Assembly (NCBI GenBank): GCA_964503885.1
Contig: CAZDCD010000009.1
Coordinates: 1-64,000 of the forward strand
Length of the DNA: 64,000 bases
From: CAZDCD01 sp964503885
Lineage (GTDB): Bacteria; Bacteroidota; Bacteroidia; Bacteroidales; UBA10428
Direction of reading: 5' to 3'
Positions 16,805 to 26,176 of this stretch are shown piece after piece. A program made the translations under genes and the position numbers. The notes under the pieces are model-generated. The model saw only the letters and a program-made list of their open reading frames with translations. It was not told the DNA's origin and made no database searches. Each line of letters opens with the position of its first letter. The first letter of the stretch is position 1.

Positions 16805-18142
16805 ATGGAAAGAAGAATTGTGATACTCGGAGCCGGAGAAAGCGGAACAGGTGCTGCTGTTCTGGCAAAAAGACAAGGATTTGATGTGTTTGTTTCGGAT
16901 TTCGGTAAGATAAAACCCTATTACAAGGAAATACTTTTTACCTATGAAATTGACTGGGAAGAAGGAAAACATACCGAACGGCTCATCCTGAATGCCGATG
17001 AGGTGATTAAAAGTCCCGGTATCTCCGAAAAAACAGAAATTGTTCAGGCCCTGCGTAAAAAAAATACCAGGATAATATCGGAAATTGAATTTGCAGCACG
17101 GTTTACCATTGCAAAAAAAATATGTGTAACCGGAAGCAACGGAAAGACAACCACCGTGTCACTCATCCACCACATGCTGAAAAAGGCTGGTTTGAATGCC
17201 GGTATTGCCGGCAATATCGGACGAAGTTTTGCCATGCAGGTAGCTACTGAGAATTATGATTATTATGTACTTGAGATCAGCAGTTTTCAGCTTGATGGCA
17301 TGTTTGAGTTTAAAGCCGATATCGCAATACTGCTGAACATTACTCCCGATCACCTCGACCGGTATGATTATGATATCCAGAACTATGTGGATTCAAAAAT
17401 GAGGATCACCAAGAACCTCTCTGAAGACGATTATTTTATCTATTGCTCCGATGACGAGATTACAATACGTGAACTGGAAAGAATTGTGCTGCGTGCAAAA
17501 CAACTTGGATTTACCCTGATGGAAAAACAGCGGGAAGGAGCCTATATCGAACACAACCTTATGAAGATTGAAGTAGGAAATAACGATTTTTCAATGTCGC
17601 TTGGAGAACTTGCCCTTAAAGGCAAACATAACATTTACAATTCCATGGCTGCCGGTATTGCAGGAAATGTTTTACAGATACGCAAAGATACCATACGCGA
17701 AAGCCTGATGGATTTTACAGGGGTTGAACACCGTCTCGAGCACTTTATAAAGGTACACGGCATTGAATTTATCAACGATTCAAAAGCCACCAACATCAAT
17801 TCCACCTGGTATGCTCTTGAATCAATGACTACCCCGGTTATCTGGATTGCCGGTGGAATTGACAAAGGAAATAACTACGAGGAGCTTATGGACCTGGTGA
17901 AAGGAAAGGTGAAAGCCATTGTCTGCCTGGGAAAAGATAATTCGAAGCTTCACAAGGCATTCGATGGCATTGTAACGGAAATTGCAGACACAAAATCGAT
18001 GAAAGAAGCAGTACAGACAGCCTATTTTCTGGGTAAGGACGGGGATACTGTACTATTATCACCCGCATGTGCGAGCTTCGATCTCTTTGAGAATTACGAA
18101 GACCGGGGCAGGCAATTTAAAAATTATGTGAAGGAACTCTGA
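16805..18142 (+). CDS. murD: UDP-N-acetylmuramoylalanine--D-glutamate ligase
   Basis: The 445-residue Mur ligase adds D-Glu to UDP-MurNAc-L-Ala. Seen are the N-terminal Rossmann region RRIVILGAGESGTGAAVLAK, KSPGIS, the ATP loop CVTGSNGKTTTVSLIHH (about 103-120), YVLEISSFQLDG, NITPDHLDRYD, the ligase block VEHRLEHF, and NDSKATN near residue 325. All are in the normal order and length. It is 3 nt downstream of mraY and 4 nt upstream of ftsW. Confidence 0.97.
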   Translation: MERRIVILGAGESGTGAAVLAKRQGFDVFVSDFGKIKPYYKEILFTYEIDWEEGKHTERLILNADEVIKSPGISEKTEIVQALRKKNTRIISEIEFAARFTIAKKICVTGSNGKTTTVSLIHHMLKKAGLNAGIAGNIGRSFAMQVATENYDYYVLEISSFQLDGMFEFKADIAILLNITPDHLDRYDYDIQNYVDSKMRITKNLSEDDYFIYCSDDEITIRELERIVLRAKQLGFTLMEKQREGAYIEHNLMKIEVGNNDFSMSLGELALKGKHNIYNSMAAGIAGNVLQIRKDTIRESLMDFTGVEHRLEHFIKVHGIEFINDSKATNINSTWYALESMTTPVIWIAGGIDKGNNYEELMDLVKGKVKAIVCLGKDNSKLHKAFDGIVTEIADTKSMKEAVQTAYFLGKDGDTVLLSPACASFDLFENYEDRGRQFKNYVKEL

Positions 18143-18146
18143 AACA

Positions 18147-19316
18147 ATGTTTGAAACGGCAAGAAAATATCTGAAAGGAGACCCGATTCTGTGGGGCGTG
18201 ATCATAGGATTGTCTATTTTCTCATTACTCGCTGTATATAGCGCCACAGGAACACTGGCATACAGGTACCAGGGAGGAAATACAAGTTATTATATCATAA
18301 AACATGCTACAATCCTCTTCATTGGCCTCCTGATCATTTTCGTGACCCATCTTGTACCGCATAAAGTATTTTCAAGACTGTCACAGTTATTTCTTATCAT
18401 ATCCATACCATTGCTTATCATTACGCTGATCCTGGGGACAAGCATAAACCAGGCCACACGGTGGCTGACCATTCCGGGACTCGGATTTACATTCCAGACT
18501 TCCGACTTTGCCAAGCTCGCCCTGGTGATGTATGTGGCAAGGCTGCTTTCGATGAAACAGGATACTATCAAAGAGTACCATTCTGCATTTCTGCCTGTAA
18601 TCATCCCGGTGGTGATCATTTGCGGATTAATTATGCCGGCAAACCTTTCGACCGCTTTGATGCTTTTCACGGCATGTTTCATCCTGATGTTTATCGGCAG
18701 GATTAATTTCAGGTACATGTTCTTATTCAGCCTTGCGGTGATAGTCATAATCGCCGTTGTGATTTTTATGACCGTAAAATCAGACTGGGGCGGAAGATGG
18801 CAAACGTGGAGGCACCGCATCGAAAGTTTTGTTGACCATGAAAACACGGATAATTTTCAGGTGAACCAGTCGAAAATTGCAATAGTTTCCGGAGGACTTG
18901 TCAAGCTCAGGCCCGGGAAAAGCGTACAGCGCAATTATTTGCCCCACCCCTATTCCGACTTCATATTTGCCATTATCATCGAGGAATATGGATTACTGGG
19001 AGGAATTCTGATACTGTCACTCTATTTGTACCTGCTCTTCAGGGCAGGTGTCATTGTGCGAAAAAGCACGAGAACGTTTCCTGCCTTTCTGGCAATGGGA
19101 CTTGCTATTCTCATCGTTATGCAGGCCATGATAAACATGGCGGTAGCTGTAAACCTGCTGCCGGTGACGGGACAACCCTTGCCGATGGTCAGCTGGGGCG
19201 GAACATCCATGCTCTTCACTTGTGTTGCACTGGGCATAATATTGAGTGTGAGCCGGGGAATCGATCAGCCGGCAGAGGAGATTCAAACCGAAGAAGTCGA
19301 TAATGAAAACGACTAA
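18147..19316 (+). CDS. ftsW: Septal peptidoglycan polymerase FtsW (SEDS family)
   Basis: The 389-residue SEDS glycosyltransferase polymerises lipid II at the septum with FtsI. About ten membrane segments are visible. Conserved SEDS landmarks include the ATRWLTIPGLGFTFQTSDFAKLALVMYVA segment (Q-x-S/T-E/D-x-x-K region), the cytoplasmic RWQTW/QVNQSKIAI area, PHPYSDFIFAIIIEEYGLLGG, and LPVTGQPLPMVSWGGTSML. Its end overlaps the murG start by 14 nt, indicating tight coupling. Confidence 0.96.
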   Translation: MFETARKYLKGDPILWGVIIGLSIFSLLAVYSATGTLAYRYQGGNTSYYIIKHATILFIGLLIIFVTHLVPHKVFSRLSQLFLIISIPLLIITLILGTSINQATRWLTIPGLGFTFQTSDFAKLALVMYVARLLSMKQDTIKEYHSAFLPVIIPVVIICGLIMPANLSTALMLFTACFILMFIGRINFRYMFLFSLAVIVIIAVVIFMTVKSDWGGRWQTWRHRIESFVDHENTDNFQVNQSKIAIVSGGLVKLRPGKSVQRNYLPHPYSDFIFAIIIEEYGLLGGILILSLYLYLLFRAGVIVRKSTRTFPAFLAMGLAILIVMQAMINMAVAVNLLPVTGQPLPMVSWGGTSMLFTCVALGIILSVSRGIDQPAEEIQTEEVDNEND

Positions 19317-20424
19317 AAAAATAATCATAAGCGGAGGAGGTACGGGAGGACATATCTTTCCGGCCCTGGCCATTGCGGGTGAGCTTAAACACCGTTATCC
19401 TGACTCCGAAATCCTGTTTGTCGGCGCTGAAGACAGGATGGAAATGGAAAGGGTTCCTGCCGCAGGTTACCGGATTATCGGTCTGCCGGTTAAAGGATTT
19501 AAACGCAGGTTCACTCCGGCAAATATCCTGGTGGTTATATATCTAGTTAAGAGTATTCTGAAAGCAAAAAAAATAATTTCTGAGTTCAATCCAAATCTGG
19601 TTGTAGGAGTGGGAGGTTATGCAAGCGGACCGATACTCAGGGTGGCCGGCAGAAGAGGAATTCCCACATTGCTCCAGGAACAGAATTCTTATGCGGGGGT
19701 TACAAACCGCCTGCTGGCCAAAAAAGCCGATAAAATTTGTGTGGCATACGAAGGCATGCAAAAATATTTTCCGGCAGAAAAAATCGTGCTGACAGGAAAT
19801 CCCGTAAGGAAAGACATGCTTGATATCGCATCAAAATACCCCGAAGGAAAAGCTTTTTTTAAGATCCCCGAAGGTTTTTCTGTGATCCTGATCCTCGGTG
19901 GCAGCCTGGGTGCAGCAACCATCAACAAAAGCATATTGTCATCACTTGATCTGATCAGCGAAAGCAAGGGGATATACTTTATCTGGCAGTCGGGCAGAAT
20001 ATACTACGATACTGCCACAAATGCACTCAAGGCATATAGTGCGAAGAACATAATACTATTCGATTTTATACATAGAATGGACCTGGCTTATTCAGTGGCC
20101 GATATTATTGTTTCGCGCTCAGGGGCGATAACTCTGTCAGAGCTTGCTATTGTCGGTAAACCTGCCATACTGGTTCCTTCACCGAATGTGGCTGAAGATC
20201 ATCAGACAAAAAATGCCCTCGCCCTGGCGGAAAAAAATGCCGCGATCATGATCCCCGATACCAGGGCCGGACATGAACTGATGCCTGCCGCAGTTGAGCT
20301 CATGAGAGACAGCAAAAGACTGAAGATGTTGGCAGAAAACATAAGCAGGCTTGCAGTCACCGATTCGACAGAAAAGATCATAAATGAAATCGATATATTA
20401 CTGAACACAAAAAGTGGATCTTAA
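19303..20424 (+). CDS. murG: UDP-GlcNAc:lipid I N-acetylglucosaminyltransferase MurG
   Basis: The 373-residue GT28 enzyme makes lipid II at the inner face of the membrane. The first G loop ISGGGTGGHIFPALAIA (about 9-25), the second G loop VGVGGYASGP (about 101-110), LLQEQNSYAGVTNRLLAKKA, the third G loop LILGGSLGAATIN, the donor-binding VSRSGAITLSEL, and the PSPNVAEDHQTKNA motif are all present and ordered normally. The gene overlaps ftsW by 14 nt and murC by 11 nt. Confidence 0.97.
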   Translation: MKTTKKIIISGGGTGGHIFPALAIAGELKHRYPDSEILFVGAEDRMEMERVPAAGYRIIGLPVKGFKRRFTPANILVVIYLVKSILKAKKIISEFNPNLVVGVGGYASGPILRVAGRRGIPTLLQEQNSYAGVTNRLLAKKADKICVAYEGMQKYFPAEKIVLTGNPVRKDMLDIASKYPEGKAFFKIPEGFSVILILGGSLGAATINKSILSSLDLISESKGIYFIWQSGRIYYDTATNALKAYSAKNIILFDFIHRMDLAYSVADIIVSRSGAITLSELAIVGKPAILVPSPNVAEDHQTKNALALAEKNAAIMIPDTRAGHELMPAAVELMRDSKRLKMLAENISRLAVTDSTEKIINEIDILLNTKSGS

Positions 20425-21796
20425 CAATATACATAGGGTGTATTTTCTGGGTATCGGGGGCATCGGTATGAGCGCTCTTGCAAAGTATTTTCATGCTACA
20501 GGTAAAGCGGTAGCAGGTTATGACAGATGCCGGACAACCCTGACAGATGAACTGAAAGATTCCGGAATCGGGGTGCATTACGACGATGATCCTGAGCTGA
20601 TCCCCAAATTCTTTCGTCACCGGGATGAAACACTTGTGGTATATACTCCCGCTATCCCAAATGATTGCAGTGAACTGATTTATTTCCGGACGGAAAATTT
20701 CCACATCCTGAAACGGGCAGAGGTATTGGGCATGATCACACGAAACAAAAAATCAATTTGTATTGCCGGATCACACGGAAAGACAACGGTCACCACAATG
20801 ATAGCCCACCTGTTTCACCAGTCTGATACGGGCTGCAGTGCTTTCCTTGGCGGTATATCGAAAAATTACGGCAGCAACATGTTGTTATCCCGGTCAAGCG
20901 ATTATGTGGTGGTTGAAGCCGATGAATACGACCGTTCATTCCTGAAGCTCAATCCCGAAATAGCCGTAGTTACCTCTGTGGATGCCGACCATCTTGACAT
21001 TTACGGAACAAAGGAAGAGGTGATAAAGTCGTTTGAAGCATTCTTATTGCAGATTCACCGGGGCGGAAAACTGGTAATAAAAAAAGGTGCGGGGATACAG
21101 GCTCAGAATCCGGGCGTAGATGTATTTACATTTGCCCTTCATGAGAAAGCCGACTTTTATGCTGAACACATCAGACTGGAACAGGGAAAATACCATTTCG
21201 ATGTGGTAACACCCGTCGAAGTGCTTAAAAACATGTCGCTCGAGCATCCGGGTATCATTAACGTGGAAAATGCCGTGGCCGCGGTTGCAGTAGCGACTCT
21301 TGCCGGATTGCACAGAAATGAGATCAGGGAAGCCGTCAACACGTTCACCGGTGTAAAAAGAAGATTTGATTACATATTCAGATCGAAAAAAGCAATCTAT
21401 ATCGATGATTACGCACACCATCCCAGAGAGATCGATGCGGTGATCGGATCGGTTAGAAAGCTTTATCCTGAGAAAAAGATTACGGGAATATTTCAACCGC
21501 ACCTGTATTCGCGTACCCGTGATTTTGCAATGGAATTCGCTGTCAGCCTGGGCAAGCTTGACGAGCTGATTTTGCTGGATATCTATCCTGCACGTGAACT
21601 GCCGGTTGAAGGTGTCGGCCCGGAGCTTATATTCAGCAATGTGACCCTGAAAGAGAAGAGCCTGATCATGAAAGAAGACCTGTTAAAATTCATTGCCGGA
21701 AAAGATATTGAGATCCTTATCACCATGGGCGCAGGGGATATCGATCAACTGGTGGAACCACTCAGGATTTTCCTGAATAAAAAGTATGGAGGTTAA
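20414..21796 (+). CDS. murC: UDP-N-acetylmuramate--L-alanine ligase
   Basis: The 460-residue Mur ligase adds L-Ala to UDP-MurNAc. The N-terminal VYFLGIGGIGMSALAKYF dinucleotide-type fold, ATP loop CIAGSHGKTTVTTM (about 116-129), VVEADEYDRSFL, VDADHLDIYG, GVKRRFD, and DDYAHHPREIDA are present. It starts with GTG at 20414, inside the end of murG; that start is needed to include the first beta strand. A purine-rich GGAGG follows near the end (21788), ahead of ftsQ, one of the few Shine-Dalgarno-like sequences in this window. Confidence 0.96.
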   Translation: MDLNNIHRVYFLGIGGIGMSALAKYFHATGKAVAGYDRCRTTLTDELKDSGIGVHYDDDPELIPKFFRHRDETLVVYTPAIPNDCSELIYFRTENFHILKRAEVLGMITRNKKSICIAGSHGKTTVTTMIAHLFHQSDTGCSAFLGGISKNYGSNMLLSRSSDYVVVEADEYDRSFLKLNPEIAVVTSVDADHLDIYGTKEEVIKSFEAFLLQIHRGGKLVIKKGAGIQAQNPGVDVFTFALHEKADFYAEHIRLEQGKYHFDVVTPVEVLKNMSLEHPGIINVENAVAAVAVATLAGLHRNEIREAVNTFTGVKRRFDYIFRSKKAIYIDDYAHHPREIDAVIGSVRKLYPEKKITGIFQPHLYSRTRDFAMEFAVSLGKLDELILLDIYPARELPVEGVGPELIFSNVTLKEKSLIMKEDLLKFIAGKDIEILITMGAGDIDQLVEPLRIFLNKKYGG

Positions 21797-21799
21797 ACC

Positions 21800-22591
21800 A
21801 TGAAAAGCTTGAAAAGCATTGCCACTTGGTTGCTCATACTGATCTATTTTATATTGATCTCCGGTTTCATTGCCGGTAAACGCAAACAATTGTATTGCAA
21901 TGATATTCAAGTTACTGTCATCGATAGTCTCGGATCAGGGTTCAATAACAGTGAGGATATTGAAGCATTGATCCTTAAAAGTGAAAATCTGATCGGAAAA
22001 CGGGTTGATGAAATAAACCTGAAATCGGTCGAAGAAAGCCTGCTGAAAGAACGTTCGATTGCTTCTGCGGAGACATACATTACCGAGGACGGGAAACTAC
22101 ATGTGACCATATCGCACAAAACGCCTGTGGTAAGAGTCGAAAATTACAGGAATACAGGATATTATCTCGATGCAGCAGGCAATATTTTTCCGTTATCGGA
22201 AAGGTTTATGCCTCATATCCTGTTTGCCAACGGACAAATCATTGAGCCTTTTGATCTGACGAAAACGAAAAATATTTATAATAACCGGCCTGAAAATCCG
22301 GGGAAATCAAAAAAAACGATCTACGATCTGCTGACACTGGTGAATTATATAAACCGGAGTGAATTCTGGAAAGCGCAGATCGAACAGATCTATGTAAACG
22401 GAAAATATGAGTTTGAACTCATACCCAGAGTGGGTGCGCATTTCATTCTGCTGGGTACGATCGATAATTATACTGAAAAGTTTGAAAACCTGAAAACACT
22501 GTATCTCGAAGGTTTCAATAAAATAGGTTGGAATGAATATACAACAATAAACCTGAAATTTAAAGATCAAATCATTTGTACAAAACGATAA
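21800..22591 (+). CDS. ftsQ: Cell division protein FtsQ
   Basis: A 263-residue bitopic protein: a short cytoplasmic tail, one membrane helix (IATWLLILIYFILISGFIAG, about 7-26), then a POTRA-like domain (VTVIDSLGSGFNNSEDIEALILKSENLIGKRVDEINLKSVEESLLKERSI) and the FtsQ beta domain (VRVENYRNTGYYLDAAGNIFPLSERF, IEQIYVNGKYEFELIPRVGAHFILLG). Sequence is divergent from proteobacterial FtsQ but the topology, length and place between murC and ftsA fit. It would recruit FtsL and the septal synthase. Confidence 0.9.
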   Translation: MKSLKSIATWLLILIYFILISGFIAGKRKQLYCNDIQVTVIDSLGSGFNNSEDIEALILKSENLIGKRVDEINLKSVEESLLKERSIASAETYITEDGKLHVTISHKTPVVRVENYRNTGYYLDAAGNIFPLSERFMPHILFANGQIIEPFDLTKTKNIYNNRPENPGKSKKTIYDLLTLVNYINRSEFWKAQIEQIYVNGKYEFELIPRVGAHFILLGTIDNYTEKFENLKTLYLEGFNKIGWNEYTTINLKFKDQIICTKR

Positions 22592-22595
22592 TATC

Positions 22596-23912
22596 ATGAG
22601 GCAAAAAAGTAAAATTCTGGCAGCTGTAGATATTGGAACTACAAAAATTGTGACCATTATCGGCAGAAAAAACGAGAACGACAAACTCGAAATTCTCGGA
22701 TTGGGAAAGACCCCTTCAAAAGGAGTTAAACGGGGTGTTGTACTGAATATCGAGGAAACCGTAAATGCCATCAGATCCACAATTGATGACGCACAGAGGC
22801 AGGCCGGATCAAATCTGAGCGAGGTATTTGTTGGAATCGCCGGTCAGCATATAAAGAGTGTGAGGAACAGGGGGTATATTAACCGCGATTCCTATGAATC
22901 GGAAATCACACGACAGGATATCGATGCCCTGGTAACCGATATGTATAAAATTCCTATTGATGTGGGTGAAGAAATCATCCATGTCTTACCACAGAATTTC
23001 ATTGTGGACAACGAAACCGGGGTAAAAAACCCGGTTGGAATGTCGGGAAAGAGACTCGAAGCGAATTTTCATATTGTAGTGGGACAGATCGCTTCGGCAC
23101 GAAATATCGAAAAATGTGTAAACCGGTGCGGACTCCGTGTCAATCAGCTTATTCTGGAACCTCTGGCCTCGGCCAGTGCAGTGCTTACGGAGGACGAAAA
23201 AGAAGCTGGTGTGGTTCTAGTGGATATCGGAGGCGGAACGACCGATATTGCCGTTTTCTATGATGAAGTGATCAGGCATACTGCCGTTATACCTTTCGGT
23301 GGTAACGTAGTTACATCAGATATCAAGGAAGGATGTTCGATCCTTACCCGTCAGGCTGAAGCGCTGAAGATCCAGTTCGGATCGGCCCTCGGTGATCTTG
23401 CCCCGGAAGATAAAGTGGTTACCATTCCGGGCATCAGCGGGCGCGATCCTAAAGAAATCTCGTTCAAAAGCCTGGCATATATCATACAGTCGAGAATGGA
23501 GGAAATCATTGATGCCGTACTTTTTGAAATAGAAAATTCAGATTGTATGGAAAAATTGAGTGCAGGAATAGTACTGACCGGTGGCGGATCTTTGCTGAAA
23601 CACCTGCCACAGCTGGTTAAATTCCGCTCAGGAATGGATGTGAGGATCGGATATCCGAACGAACACCTGACCGGTGAAACCAAAGACGATATTAACCAAC
23701 CCATGTACTCCACCAGCATCGGACTTTTGCTGAAAGGAAATGACCTGCTAAACACCGGTAACAAAGAATCTGCAGAAGAACAGGAAGAGGAACAGGTTGG
23801 TGAACCGGCTAAACCTGAAAAAACAAAATCGAGGTCAAAGTCAGGTATTCTGGATTCATTAAAAAAAACCATTACGGATATTTTTGAAGAGAACGATGCC
23901 AGAATGGATTGA
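22596..23912 (+). CDS. ftsA: Cell division protein FtsA
   Basis: The 438-residue actin-like ATPase tethers FtsZ to the membrane. Visible are the phosphate-1 motif AAVDIGTTKIVTIIG (about 9-23), the SHS2 domain (EVFVGIAGQHIKSV), the ATPase block VVLVDIGGGTTDIAVF (about 205-220), GNVVTSDIKEGC, and VLTGGGSLLKHLPQL. The C-terminus has a variable acidic/lysine-rich linker and ends with an amphipathic helix-like GILDSLKKTITDIFEEN, the expected membrane-targeting sequence. It lies 38 nt before ftsZ. Confidence 0.96.
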   Translation: MRQKSKILAAVDIGTTKIVTIIGRKNENDKLEILGLGKTPSKGVKRGVVLNIEETVNAIRSTIDDAQRQAGSNLSEVFVGIAGQHIKSVRNRGYINRDSYESEITRQDIDALVTDMYKIPIDVGEEIIHVLPQNFIVDNETGVKNPVGMSGKRLEANFHIVVGQIASARNIEKCVNRCGLRVNQLILEPLASASAVLTEDEKEAGVVLVDIGGGTTDIAVFYDEVIRHTAVIPFGGNVVTSDIKEGCSILTRQAEALKIQFGSALGDLAPEDKVVTIPGISGRDPKEISFKSLAYIIQSRMEEIIDAVLFEIENSDCMEKLSAGIVLTGGGSLLKHLPQLVKFRSGMDVRIGYPNEHLTGETKDDINQPMYSTSIGLLLKGNDLLNTGNKESAEEQEEEQVGEPAKPEKTKSRSKSGILDSLKKTITDIFEENDARMD

Positions 23913-23950
23913 ATCAGAAAATTGCCTCACACATATAAAACCATTGTAAC

Positions 23951-25408
23951 ATGGAAGAATTAATAAATTTTGATTTGTCTGCAAACATCAACTCCATCAT
24001 TAAGGTCCTTGGTGTTGGAGGCGGCGGGAGCAATGCTGTGAACCACATGTTCAGGCTCGGAATAAAAGATGTTGATTTTATCGTCTGCAATACCGATGAA
24101 CAGGCGCTGGCCAGTAGTCCCGTACCGGTGAAAATACAACTGGGTTCTTCGCTGACCGAAGGCCGAGGCGCTGGAAATAAACCCGAAATCGGAAAACAGG
24201 CGGCTATCGAAAACATTAACGATGTAGTGGAAGCCATTTCCAATCATACGAAAATGATCTTTATAACCGCTGGTATGGGTGGAGGGACAGGAACCGGGGC
24301 TGCCCCTGTTATTGCCAAGGCTGCCAAAGAACTGGGGTTGTTAACTGTAGCAATAGTCACCATACCATTCCGGAACGAAGGCCAGCGAAGGGTCAACCAG
24401 GCTCTTGAAGGAATTGCCGAAATTGAGAAATACGCTGATTCACTGCTGGTTATTAACAATGAAAAAATCCGTGAGATGTATGGAGATCTTCGGGTTTCGG
24501 ATGCATTTTCAAGAGCTGACGATGTTCTGGCCATTGCCGCTAAAGGAATAGCAGAAATTATTACGGTGCACGGCTATATCAATGTAGATTTTGCAGATGT
24601 TGAAACGGTAATGACCGATAGCGGAGTGGCTATCATGGGATCTGCATGGGCTGAAGGTCAGGGCCGGGCACTGAAGGCTGTTCAGGAGGCTCTAACATCT
24701 CCGCTCCTGAACGACAACGATATCAAAGGTTCAAGAAACATCCTGATCAATATTACTTCAGGAACCGAAGAAGTAACCATGGACGAGATCGGGCAGATTA
24801 CCGATTATGTGCAGGAATGCGCCGGATCGGAAGCTGATCTTATCTGGGGCAATGGAACAGACGTGAGCCTGGATCAGAAACTTAGCGTTACCATCATAGC
24901 AACAGGGTTTGGTACAAACAGCATTCCTGACCTCTATATTCGTAAAAGGCAGCTTAATAAGATCCTGCTTAAAGAAAATGTGATCAGCGAGGAAAGAAAA
25001 GAAAACACCATATTCGAAGTTAAAGAAAGCACTACGGAAAATGATGGTGATCAAAATAAAAGTCAGCGTGTTATCGAATTTGATATCCAGGGGGACAGGG
25101 AAGAAGAACAACTGCAGGATTTTTCAAGAAATAAAAACCAGGCCGAACTAAAGAAAGCGGCCGAGAGGGTCAGGACGATCAGAAAAACACAGGAAAAGCT
25201 CAGGGAATTGAAATTCAACAGCGCTGAAAGCAACAATTACATCGAATCTCTTGAAAATGAACCGGCATACGTCAGAAAAAATATTAAACTCGATCAGAAA
25301 AAACATTCTGAAGAAAACGATGTTTCCCGGTATTCATTATCTGATGATGAGGAATCCGGAACCAAACTGAACAAAAACAATTCGTATCTTCACGATAATG
25401 TAGACTAA
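23951..25408 (+). CDS. ftsZ: Cell division protein FtsZ
   Basis: The 485-residue tubulin homologue forms the Z ring. Visible are GVGGGGSNAVNHM (about 21-33), the tubulin signature AGMGGGTGTGAAP (about 106-118), and the T7/synergy region NVDFADVETVM. A long C-terminal part follows the GTPase core, containing a charged linker, the FtsA-binding type peptide EPAYVRKNIKL, and then a Bacteroidota-type tail ending NNSYLHDNVD. Length is greater than E. coli FtsZ (383) because of this linker and tail, which is normal for the phylum. It is the last gene of the dcw cluster proper. Confidence 0.98.
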   Translation: MEELINFDLSANINSIIKVLGVGGGGSNAVNHMFRLGIKDVDFIVCNTDEQALASSPVPVKIQLGSSLTEGRGAGNKPEIGKQAAIENINDVVEAISNHTKMIFITAGMGGGTGTGAAPVIAKAAKELGLLTVAIVTIPFRNEGQRRVNQALEGIAEIEKYADSLLVINNEKIREMYGDLRVSDAFSRADDVLAIAAKGIAEIITVHGYINVDFADVETVMTDSGVAIMGSAWAEGQGRALKAVQEALTSPLLNDNDIKGSRNILINITSGTEEVTMDEIGQITDYVQECAGSEADLIWGNGTDVSLDQKLSVTIIATGFGTNSIPDLYIRKRQLNKILLKENVISEERKENTIFEVKESTTENDGDQNKSQRVIEFDIQGDREEEQLQDFSRNKNQAELKKAAERVRTIRKTQEKLRELKFNSAESNNYIESLENEPAYVRKNIKLDQKKHSEENDVSRYSLSDDEESGTKLNKNNSYLHDNVD

Positions 25409-25493
25409 TGCTGGATGTCGGAGCTTTATGAAAATCCCGATACAGAACATCAAACACGTAATACTAAACACAAAACATTAAACCATACCCATA

Positions 25494-25952
25494 ATGAGTT
25501 TAGTCGATCAAATCAGCGAAGACCTTAAGGCAGCAATGAAAGCAAAGGCCAAAGATAAGCTCGAAGCCCTTCGGGCAATCAAATCGGCTTTCCTTCTTGC
25601 CAAAGCGGATAAAGGTGCTACTGCGGTCCTTTCTGAAGATGAAGAACTTAAAATAATTCAGAAATTGATCAGACAGCGTAAAGAATCAGCGGAGGTATAT
25701 AAGGCGCATAATCGTCCTGATCTATATCATGTTGAGATCTCGGAAGCCGAAGTTATATCCGCATACCTGCCCAGACAGCTCAGTGACAAGGAGCTCAGTG
25801 AAAAGATAACCGCAATAATTGCCCGTACCGGAGCATCATCCATGAAAGACATGGGAAAGGTAATGGCAATTGCAGGCAAGGAATTGTCCGGTAAAGCCGA
25901 TGGAAAGGCTATTGCCTCAAAAGTCAGAGAACTACTTGAGAAAACCGGCTGA
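25494..25952 (+). CDS. GatB/YqeY domain protein
   Basis: A 152-residue protein of the YqeY family, similar to the C-terminal tail domain of GatB (aspartyl/glutamyl-tRNA amidotransferase subunit B). Typical segments are LVDQISEDLKAAMKAKAKDKLEALRAIKSA, IQKLIRQRKESAEVYK, SEAEVISAYLPRQLSDKEL, MKDMGKVMAIAGKELSGKADGKAIASKVRELL. Such stand-alone proteins may bind tRNA, but the role is not established. It commonly follows ftsZ in Bacteroidota. A spacer of 85 nt separates the two genes, so co-transcription is possible but not certain. Confidence 0.9.
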   Translation: MSLVDQISEDLKAAMKAKAKDKLEALRAIKSAFLLAKADKGATAVLSEDEELKIIQKLIRQRKESAEVYKAHNRPDLYHVEISEAEVISAYLPRQLSDKELSEKITAIIARTGASSMKDMGKVMAIAGKELSGKADGKAIASKVRELLEKTG

Positions 25953-26000
25953 CCATTCTGAAATAACCATATGTATATTGATTATTCGGCTGACCGAAAC

Positions 26001-26059
26001 GTGACAAACCTGTTGGATATGGGAGAAAAACGTCACAATAAAACAGTTTCAACAGGTTT
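26001..26059. promoter_or_regulatory. Interleaved inverted repeats upstream of the SpoIIE-type gene (possible RNA structure)
   Basis: AAACCTGTTG (26006-26015) and CAACAGGTTT (26050-26059) are perfect 10-bp inverted repeats. GTGAC (26001-26005) and GTCAC (26032-26036) form a second, interleaved pair. The order i-j-i'-j' makes the two stems either a pseudoknot or mutually exclusive. No run of T follows directly, so it does not look like a simple terminator of the yqeY-type gene. It could be a regulatory leader or an operator for the downstream signalling operon. Confidence 0.4.
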
Positions 26060-26176
26060 ATTATGTATAATTCTCAGATGATCTAAATCACCATAAACCG
26101 GTGATTATAATCATCACTATTTTCTGCAAAAATGTGTACCTTATTGTGTAATTTCATTTTCAATAAAATCTTGATA

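Noticed and set aside
23351..23872. 173-codon minus-strand frame inside ftsA, and the long minus-strand frame 18290-18847 inside ftsW
   Set aside because: Complement of well-supported conserved genes; no family resemblance, no start context.
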